DNA from: Acidobacteriales bacterium 59-55
GTDB lineage: Bacteria; Acidobacteriota; Terriglobia; Terriglobales; Acidobacteriaceae
Reading direction: 5' to 3'
DNA: 64,000 nucleotides
Assembly: GCA_001897435.1 (NCBI GenBank)
Contig: MKSV01000004.1
Span: forward strand, 186,001-250,000
Shown: positions 57,460-64,000 of the stretch, in pieces
Layout: each line of letters starts with the position of its first letter
How positions within the stretch are numbered: position 1 is the stretch's first letter
Position numbers and translations under genes: made by a program
Notes under the pieces: generated by a model
What the model was told of the DNA's origin: nothing
Databases searched by the model: none
The model's input: only the letters and a program-made list of their open reading frames with translations

Positions 57460-59289
57460 ATGGCCGCCACCCCCACCCTCACCTCCACTGACAAGAAGAT
57501 CATCCCCGGCGGCAGCTTCCTCATCTCCGACCCCACCCCCCAGAACTGCTTCTTTCCCGAGGACTTCAGCGAAGAGCAGCGCCAGATCGCCCAGACCACC
57601 GCCGACTTCGCCACCAACGAGATCGTCCCCGTCTCCGACCAGATCGAAGCCAAGGACTTCTCCGTCATCCGCCGCTTGATTAAAGAGGCGAGCGACCTCG
57701 GCCTTACCTCTGTCGACATCCCCGAAGAGTACGGCGGCTTGGAGATGGACAAGGTTACCTCCGCCATCATCGCCGACAACATTGCCAAGCAGGGTAGCTT
57801 CTCTGTTATCTTCTCCGCGCATGTCGGCATCGGCACCCTGCCCATCGTCTGGTACGGCACAGCAGAGCAGAAAAAGAAGTACCTCCCCAAACTAGCTGGC
57901 GGCGAATTCATCGGAGCCTACGCGCTCTCCGAGTCCACCAGCGGCTCCGACGCCGTCAGCGCCCGCACCCGCGCCGTCCTGTCCGAGGACAAGCAGACCT
58001 ACACCCTCAACGGCGAAAAAATGTGGATTACCAACGCCGGTCTCGCCGACCTCTTCACCGTCTTTGCCCAGTGCGCTATTCCCGACGGCCCCAAGGCAGG
58101 TGAAGAGAAGCTTACCGCTTTCCTTATCGAACGCGGCACCCCCGGTCTTACCATCGGCAAGGAGGAGCACAAACTCGGTATCCGCGGCAGTTCTACCTGT
58201 CCGCTCAGCCTGGCCGACTGCCGGATTCCCGCCGCCAACTTGCTCGGCGAAGTAGGCAAAGGCACGCACATCGCCTTCAACATCCTCAATGTGGGACGCT
58301 ACAAGCTCGGCGTCGCCGCCGTCGGAGCTGCCCGCATGGCGCTCGGCAACGGCATCCGTTACGCCAAAGAGCGCAAGGCTTTCGGCAAATCCATCTCCGA
58401 GTTCGGTCTCATCGAGGAGAAGCTTGCCGACTGCGCGGTAGGTGTCTTCGTGGGCGAAGCGCTCTCCTACCGCACCGTGGGCATGATCGACGCCGCTCTC
58501 GCCAGCGTCGACAAGCACGACACCGCCGCCATCCAGCGCGCCATCGAGGACTACGCCGTCGAGTGCAGCATCGTCAAAGTCTGGGACTCCGAGATGCTCG
58601 ACCGCGTCGTCGATGAGGTGATGCAGATCTACGGCGGTTACGGCTATGTCGAGGAGTACCCCGCCGAGCGTGCCTACCGCGACTCCCGCATTAACCGCAT
58701 CTTCGAGGGAACCAACGAGATCAATCGCCTCATCATCACCGGCTGGTTGATCAAGTCGGCCGTCTCCGGAAAGCTCCCACTCCTGCCCGCCATCAAGCAG
58801 TTGATGGACGAGGTCATGGCCGGTCCCACGCCGAAGGAGGATCGCGAAGGCCCACTAGCCGCCGAATTCAGCCTCCTCGCCTCCGCAAAAAAGCTGACTC
58901 TCTTCGCCGCCGGAGCCGCCACGCGGAGATATGCGGACAAGATCGCCGACGAGCAGGAGGTTATGGGAGCTATCGCCGATATGGTGATGGAGGTCTACGC
59001 CATGGAATCCGCCATCCTTCGCGCCGAAAAGATCTCCACCGCGGGAACAGGCACAGGGAAGGGGAGTGTCGGGATCGCCGTTGCCATGGCACGAGTCTTC
59101 GTCGCCGGGGCGATGGAGAAGATTGAGCTTGCAGCCCGCAAGGTCATCGCCGCGGTAGCCGAAGGCGACATGGCCCGCACTCAGTTCACCATCCTTCGCC
59201 GCCTCGCCAAACACGATCCTGCAGATACCGTTGCGCTTCGCCGCGAGATTGCCCGCCACATGGTAAGGGCGGGAAGATATACTCTCTGA
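57460..59289 (+). CDS. Acyl-CoA dehydrogenase family protein, long form
   Basis: A 609-residue FAD enzyme for the first step of beta-oxidation. Signature elements: YALSESTSGSDAVSARTRAV, the middle beta-domain MWITNAGLADLFTVFAQC, and MQIYGGYGYVEEYPAERAYR then DSRINRIFEGTNEINRLII. The C-terminal extra domain of about 180 residues (residues 430-609) is normal for the VLCAD-like bacterial group. Third gene of the operon, 38 bases after thiolase. Confidence 0.94.
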   Translation: MAATPTLTSTDKKIIPGGSFLISDPTPQNCFFPEDFSEEQRQIAQTTADFATNEIVPVSDQIEAKDFSVIRRLIKEASDLGLTSVDIPEEYGGLEMDKVTSAIIADNIAKQGSFSVIFSAHVGIGTLPIVWYGTAEQKKKYLPKLAGGEFIGAYALSESTSGSDAVSARTRAVLSEDKQTYTLNGEKMWITNAGLADLFTVFAQCAIPDGPKAGEEKLTAFLIERGTPGLTIGKEEHKLGIRGSSTCPLSLADCRIPAANLLGEVGKGTHIAFNILNVGRYKLGVAAVGAARMALGNGIRYAKERKAFGKSISEFGLIEEKLADCAVGVFVGEALSYRTVGMIDAALASVDKHDTAAIQRAIEDYAVECSIVKVWDSEMLDRVVDEVMQIYGGYGYVEEYPAERAYRDSRINRIFEGTNEINRLIITGWLIKSAVSGKLPLLPAIKQLMDEVMAGPTPKEDREGPLAAEFSLLASAKKLTLFAAGAATRRYADKIADEQEVMGAIADMVMEVYAMESAILRAEKISTAGTGTGKGSVGIAVAMARVFVAGAMEKIELAARKVIAAVAEGDMARTQFTILRRLAKHDPADTVALRREIARHMVRAGRYTL

Positions 59290-59523
59290 TGCTCGGCATG
59301 TCACATCCGTGCGCCGCAACTTTTTCCCAAAATGGATGTCTAAGCGAATGGAGAATTCGGCATCACATAGTAGAGTCATTTGAGGTTGAGCTGTCTGCCT
59401 ATAATGTCTGAGGTCTGTTGTATGAAAGTAAAGACTTATTACTGGTCGTCTGCCGGGTCTCTTTAGCTCCTGCCGACTGACGGTCGTCCTTATCATTCAA
59501 CCGTTTTGCGGGAAAGACCATTC

Positions 59524-62427
59524 ATGCATAGCCGTTCGCTGTTCCCCAGTACTCTCCGCATTCTCGGCCTGGTTCTCGTTCTTGCTTCAGTTGGCCATGC
59601 AGCGCCTCCCAATCGAATTGGGTCTGTCTCAGTCGATTCGCGCGCGCCACTGGAACACACGGTTTCGCCACGGGTCAGGGCTGCCATCGACCTCGGCGCC
59701 ACGCCCGAGAGCCGCACCCTGGACAATCTGACCCTGCGCTTCAGCATGACAGCCGCGCAACAGGCCGCGCTCACCCAACTCCTCGCCGACCAGCAGAACC
59801 CCGCTTCGCCGCGCTACCATCATTGGCTGACCCCTGAACAGTTTGGCGCGCAATTCGGCCTCAGTAGCGCCGACCTGGTCAAGGTTTCCAACTGGCTCAC
59901 CAGCCAGGGCTTTACCATCACGCGGGTTGCGCGCAGTTCCACCTTCATTACCTTCAAAGGGACCGTCGGGCAGGCTCAAAGAGCCTTCCACACCAGCATC
60001 CACAATATGAGCCTCCACGGTGAAGAGCGCTTCGCCAATACCACCGAGGCAGCGCTTCCTCCTTCCATCGCGGGTGTCGTTGCCACCGTCACCGGCCTCG
60101 ACGACTTCAGGCTCAAAACCCAGGCCCGCGTCCTCTCGGTCAGCGCCAATGCCCTGAACCCGAAGTACACGTCCTCCGTTTCAGGAAATCACTACATCGC
60201 GCCGGGCGATTTCAACACCATCTATAACATCAACCCGCTGCTTGGCCAGTCGATTAATGGCACCGGCTTCGGTTCGAGCTTCGGTGCCGGTTTCGGGATC
60301 GCCGTTGTCGGACAGGTCGATATCAGTCTCGCCGATGTCGCCGCCTTCCGTACCGCCTCCGGCCTCCCCGCCAATCCACCTACGGTAAAGCTCTATGGGC
60401 CGGACCCCGGCGCGCCCACCTCCAGCACCAGCACCCCCAGCACTGGTGATCTCGCCGAGGCCCAACTCGACGTCGAGTGGGCGGGTGCCGTCGCCCCCGG
60501 AGCCAAAATCGTCTACGTCAACTCGACGGACGTGCTCAGCAACTCTCTTCCCTCCGCCATCGATAACCAACTGGCGCCCATTGTCACCATCAGTTATGGA
60601 TTGTGCGAGCAGTCTACAAGCGTCAGTGTCCTCGACTCCTTCAACAACCTCTTTCAGCAAGCAAACGCCCTGGGCATTACGATCATCGGGCCTTCCGGAG
60701 ACTCCGGCGCGACGGAATGCGATTACAGCGCTACCACCGCTACCCAGGGCTACTCCGTCGGATTTCCTGCAAGCTCCCCCTTTGTCACTTCAATGGGCGG
60801 CACGATGTTCAACGAAGGAAATGCCACCGGCGCGACAGAGTTCTGGAGCGCGAACAATGGCACGGCCTCCGGTTCAGCCCTCAAATATATCCCTGAAGTG
60901 GCCTGGAACGAGACCGACAGCAACGGCCTCAGCGCGGGCGGCGGCGGCACCAGCGTCTTCTTTGCCAAACCGTCCTGGCAGGTGACCGGAACACCGAACG
61001 ATAACGACTATGCGCGCGATGTCCCCGATGTCTCGCTCAACTCTGCCTATGTTCACGACGGCTATCTCTTCTGTGTTCAGGGCTCCTGCACCAACGGCGG
61101 CTACCGCAACGCTGACGGCAATCTCAATGTTGTGGGCGGAACCTCCGTCGCCGCGCCAGCCTTTGCCGGTATCCTCGCCCTGGTCCAGCAGAAGAATGGC
61201 TTGAACGGAATCGGCAACGCCAACCCGTATCTCTACGGGCTGGGAACTAACCCTGCCTACGCGAACAGCTTCAATGACGTCACCGGTGGCAACAACAACA
61301 GCCCCTGCCAGGCGGGAACGCCCGACTGTCCCAACGGAGGCAGCATCGGCTACAGCGCCGGTCCCGGCTACGATCTGGCCACCGGGTGGGGAAGCGTCAA
61401 TGTTGCGAACCTCGCCACCAACTGGGCACTCTCCACTCCGACTACCGATATCGACAAATATCCGACCTATATCTCCGCCACAACGCTCACCAGCAGCTCT
61501 CCCATCTGCGGAATCTCCGGCGGAACGCTGCCCCTCTCCGTCACCGTAACCAATGACACCCTCGATAACAACGGCAACCCCGAAACCGGTCCGACTCCTT
61601 CCGGCACCGTACAGTTTCTGGTCGACAACAAGCCCTCCGGTACCCCGGTCGCCTTATCCGCTGGCACAGCTACCTTTACCTTGAATACGTCCGCGCTCTC
61701 CTCCGGCGGCCATACCGTCACGGCTGCTTATTCGGGCGATTCGACCTACGCCGGCTCCAGAGGCACGCTGGTCGCCTCCGACAACTCGCTCACGCCCATC
61801 GACGTCATCTCCTCAACCAGCCCCGACTTCTCGATCACGTCCTGCACCGCCACCACAACGGCCAAGGCCGGCGGCACCGCGCCGGGCATCATCTTCACCT
61901 TCACGCCGGTCCAGGGATTCACGGGAACGATCACCCTTTCGGTCAGCGCCAGCCAGTCAGTCGCCGCAGGCTACGCCTTCACTCCCACCTCTACCCCCGC
62001 GGACACGGTGACCATCAACTCGAGTGCCGCCGTCCCCGTCACCTTCACTCTTTCGGCCTACCAGAGCAGTGCACAGAGCGCGGCGGCGAAGCTGAAGGTC
62101 GCTTCGAACCATCCTCCTGCAACCAGGCTGCCGTGGTACATCACCGGCTCAGGCGCAACACTTGCCTGCATGTTTTTGCTTGTCCTTCCCCGCCGCCGAC
62201 GCTGGGGGGCGATGCTTGCAGTGATCATCTCGGTCGGTATTGTCGGCGGTGCAGTCGGTTGCAGTTCGGGCGGAAGCTCGTCCAGCAACCCTTCTAACCC
62301 AACGACACCTGTAATCACTCCTGCGACACCCGGCACCTATAACATCACCATCACGGCCATCGCTTCTAACGGCTCAGGCGGCAACCTCGTCCACCACGCG
62401 ACCGTAGCCTTTGTCGTGACCAACTAG
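59524..62427 (+). CDS. Secreted S53-family (pro-kumamolisin) serine-carboxyl peptidase with C-terminal Ig-like region
   Basis: A 967-residue protein; ATG 59524 is preceded by GGGAAAG. Signal peptide to about residue 25. The pro-kumamolisin propeptide follows (about 45-190, with RYHHWLTPEQFGAQFGLSSA). The S53 catalytic domain (about 210-630) has Glu and Asp in AEAQLDVEWAGAVAPG, oxyanion Asp in PSGDSGATECD, and Ser in GGTSVAAPAFAGIL. After it come Ig-like/Big3-type strands (SGTVQFLVDNKPSGTP), then a hydrophobic pair around PRRRRW and a Ser/Thr/Pro tail. Acid-active secreted proteases of this build are characteristic of Acidobacteria. Its stop overlaps the convergent ppk stop by 4 bases. Confidence 0.93.
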   Translation: MHSRSLFPSTLRILGLVLVLASVGHAAPPNRIGSVSVDSRAPLEHTVSPRVRAAIDLGATPESRTLDNLTLRFSMTAAQQAALTQLLADQQNPASPRYHHWLTPEQFGAQFGLSSADLVKVSNWLTSQGFTITRVARSSTFITFKGTVGQAQRAFHTSIHNMSLHGEERFANTTEAALPPSIAGVVATVTGLDDFRLKTQARVLSVSANALNPKYTSSVSGNHYIAPGDFNTIYNINPLLGQSINGTGFGSSFGAGFGIAVVGQVDISLADVAAFRTASGLPANPPTVKLYGPDPGAPTSSTSTPSTGDLAEAQLDVEWAGAVAPGAKIVYVNSTDVLSNSLPSAIDNQLAPIVTISYGLCEQSTSVSVLDSFNNLFQQANALGITIIGPSGDSGATECDYSATTATQGYSVGFPASSPFVTSMGGTMFNEGNATGATEFWSANNGTASGSALKYIPEVAWNETDSNGLSAGGGGTSVFFAKPSWQVTGTPNDNDYARDVPDVSLNSAYVHDGYLFCVQGSCTNGGYRNADGNLNVVGGTSVAAPAFAGILALVQQKNGLNGIGNANPYLYGLGTNPAYANSFNDVTGGNNNSPCQAGTPDCPNGGSIGYSAGPGYDLATGWGSVNVANLATNWALSTPTTDIDKYPTYISATTLTSSSPICGISGGTLPLSVTVTNDTLDNNGNPETGPTPSGTVQFLVDNKPSGTPVALSAGTATFTLNTSALSSGGHTVTAAYSGDSTYAGSRGTLVASDNSLTPIDVISSTSPDFSITSCTATTTAKAGGTAPGIIFTFTPVQGFTGTITLSVSASQSVAAGYAFTPTSTPADTVTINSSAAVPVTFTLSAYQSSAQSAAAKLKVASNHPPATRLPWYITGSGATLACMFLLVLPRRRRWGAMLAVIISVGIVGGAVGCSSGGSSSSNPSNPTTPVITPATPGTYNITITAIASNGSGGNLVHHATVAFVVTN

Positions 62428-64000
62428 TTTTTTCCACTCAACAAGGCCGTGCCGGCGGGCGCGGCCTTTCCCTTCGGCGGAGCGTCCCGGCCCGGCAAGG
62501 CGTCTGCCGTCCCCTCCGCAACCCGCATCAGGAAATTCTGCGCGCTGAACGCCGCCCCTGCCCGCGGCGCGCGAATGTATTCGCCATTCGGTTGCAGCAG
62601 GCGAGCCTTGGTATTGTCCATCAGATAGGCCGCTAGAATCTGATCCCGCAGCCGCTTTAGCAGGTCGGGCTGGGTCACAGGAAAGACGACCTCGCAGCGC
62701 TCGAACAGGTTACGCGGCATCCAGTCCGCACTGCCGCAGTAGATCTCCTCATCCCCGCCATTCGCAAAACTGAAGATGCGGCTGTGCTCCAGGAAGCGTC
62801 CCACGATGCTGCGCACCCGTATGCGCTCGCTCAGGCCCTTCACTCCCGGTCGCAGCGAGCACATTCCGCGGACGATCAGATCAATCTCGACCCCGGCCTG
62901 CGATGCCGCATACAGCGCTTCGACTGTAGCCCGGTCCAGCAGCGCATTCATCTTCGCGACAATCGCTGCCGGGCGTCCCGCCGTGGCATGGTTGGCCTCC
63001 CGCTCAATCAAGGCGATTAAGCTGTCGGCCAGGTTCAGAGGAGCCACCATCAACGGAGCATACGATGCTGCCTCCGTCTCTGCCGTCAGATAGTTGAAGA
63101 CCTTCTGCACCGCCTCCGCCATCTCCGGCCGCGAGGTCAGCAGGCTGATATCGGTGTAGAACCGTGCCGTCACCGGGTTGTAGTTCCCGGTTCCCAGGTG
63201 GGCGTACCGACGCACCACGCCGTCCGGGTCGCGCCTGACAAGCAGCGCCAGCTTGCAGTGCGTCTTGAAGCCGAATATGCCGTGAAACACGCCGACGCCC
63301 GCGTCTTCCAACTCCCGCGCCCAGCGAATGTTCGAGTCCTCGTCGAACCTCGCCATCAACTCCACCACGACGGTGACGTCCTTGCTCTGTGCCGCCTCGA
63401 TCAGCGCGCGAAAGATCGGGGAGTCCTTGCTCGTCCGGTAGAGCGTCTGCTTCATCGAGATTACCGCCGCGTCCTCGGCCGCCGCCTCGATAAAGTCCTC
63501 TACCGCCTTGTACGAGTCGAAGGGATGGTGCAGCATCACGTCCCGCTCCCTCAGTTCCTCGAAGAGATCGGCAGACTTGGCCCCCAGACGGAACTCCTTC
63601 CCCTCGAAGGCCGGGTATTTCAGCTCCGGGCGCCTGACCTCCGAATATAGATGCATCAGCCGTGACAGGTTTACCGGCCCCTCCGTCCGGAAGACCTGCC
63701 ACGGCTCGAGCTCGAAATTAGTCCTCAACCGCTCGACGATCTCCTCGACCGCAGAGCCATCGATCTCCAGCCGCACCACGTCGCCCTTGCGCCGGTTGTG
63801 CAGCTCAGCCCGCACGCTTTCGAGCACCGACCGCGACTCTTCCTCTTCCATATAGAGATTGCTGTTCCGCGTCACCCGAAACGCCGAGCAGGAAAGCACC
63901 TCATATCCGCGAAACATCCGCTCTACCTGAGACTCAATCAACTCGTGAAGCAGGATGAAGTCGCAGCATCCGTCCACGGCTGGCAGCGGCACCAGCCGGG
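62424..64000 (-). CDS. ppk: Polyphosphate kinase 1, 5' end cut by window edge
   Basis: Polyphosphate kinase makes polyP from ATP. The frame is open to the right edge and lacks the family's first about 200 residues, so the gene starts outside the window; internal Met codons are not starts. Visible: the phospho-accepting His in FGFKTHCKLALLVRRD, then RRYAHLGTGNYNPVTARFY, the second His in GRFLEHSRIFSFANGG, and the YCGSADWMPRNLFERCEV segment. An Ala/Pro/Gly-rich tail follows the kinase domain. Convergent with the S53 peptidase. Confidence 0.95.
   Translation of the reverse strand, partial: RLVPLPAVDGCCDFILLHELIESQVERMFRGYEVLSCSAFRVTRNSNLYMEEEESRSVLESVRAELHNRRKGDVVRLEIDGSAVEEIVERLRTNFELEPWQVFRTEGPVNLSRLMHLYSEVRRPELKYPAFEGKEFRLGAKSADLFEELRERDVMLHHPFDSYKAVEDFIEAAAEDAAVISMKQTLYRTSKDSPIFRALIEAAQSKDVTVVVELMARFDEDSNIRWARELEDAGVGVFHGIFGFKTHCKLALLVRRDPDGVVRRYAHLGTGNYNPVTARFYTDISLLTSRPEMAEAVQKVFNYLTAETEAASYAPLMVAPLNLADSLIALIEREANHATAGRPAAIVAKMNALLDRATVEALYAASQAGVEIDLIVRGMCSLRPGVKGLSERIRVRSIVGRFLEHSRIFSFANGGDEEIYCGSADWMPRNLFERCEVVFPVTQPDLLKRLRDQILAAYLMDNTKARLLQPNGEYIRAPRAGAAFSAQNFLMRVAEGTADALPGRDAPPKGKAAPAGTALLSGKN

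Overview
The window looks like a chromosomal segment of an acidobacterium of class Terriglobia (Edaphobacter/Granulicella/Terriglobus type). This rests on an Oar-like TonB receptor with an N-terminal carboxypeptidase-regulatory domain, a large S53 pro-kumamolisin with Ig-like repeats, many plant-polysaccharide enzymes with Tat or Sec signals, and a nine-heme cytochrome. The assignment comes from gene content and style, not from a database search.

Layout. (1) 1-6499, minus strand: type VI secretion membrane-complex and baseplate genes tssJ-tssK-tssL-tssM; tssM runs off the left edge. (2) 6658-9922: a compact ubiquitin-like conjugation cassette. In transcription order on the minus strand it encodes a J-domain protein, an E1 (ThiF fold with zinc ribbon), a small beta-grasp ubiquitin-like protein with an internal Gly-Gly and a short tail, an E2 with a canonical Cys, and a JAB/JAMM protease. 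A membrane-anchored RING-like zinc protein lies on the opposite strand between the cassette and tssJ. This is the most unusual part of the window. (3) 10000-12400: decayed mobile DNA at a tRNA-Asp gene (IS5-type fragment, broken tyrosine integrase, excisionase-like protein). (4) 12400-16832: two divergent regulator/enzyme pairs (AraC + SDR; DoxX-like membrane protein + MocR). (5) 16967-23085: TonB receptor with small neighbours, nine-heme cytochrome c, broken tyrosine recombinase. (6) 23591-30811: a uronate/oligosaccharide catabolic run (MFS permease, Gfo/Idh/MocA oxidoreductase, sugar isomerase, GH88-like hydrolase, SDR, GH43). (7) 31004-39493: an accessory redox block with three paralogous aldo/keto reductases, flavodoxin, NTF2-like, cupin, CMD, DUF2255 and lipocalin-like proteins, with gene debris at its edges. 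(8) 39548-39901: tmRNA. (9) 40024-53522: rhamnogalacturonan acetylesterase, CYCXC protein, pterin dehydratase, HD-GYP response regulator, GlmU, paired M16 peptidases, GH2, GH105 and an alginate-lyase-like protein. (10) 53742-59289: a three-gene beta-oxidation operon. (11) 59524-64000: S53 protease and, convergently, polyphosphate kinase running off the right edge.

Working together: the E1, E2, ubiquitin-like protein and JAB carry every residue needed for maturation, activation, transfer and removal of the modifier, and their overlapping or near-abutting genes imply one operon. The RING-like and J-domain proteins are plausible target or adaptor factors. A functional link to the adjacent T6SS is an inference from position only. 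The carbohydrate genes fit degradation of pectin, especially rhamnogalacturonan side chains, with uptake through the TonB receptor and MFS permease.
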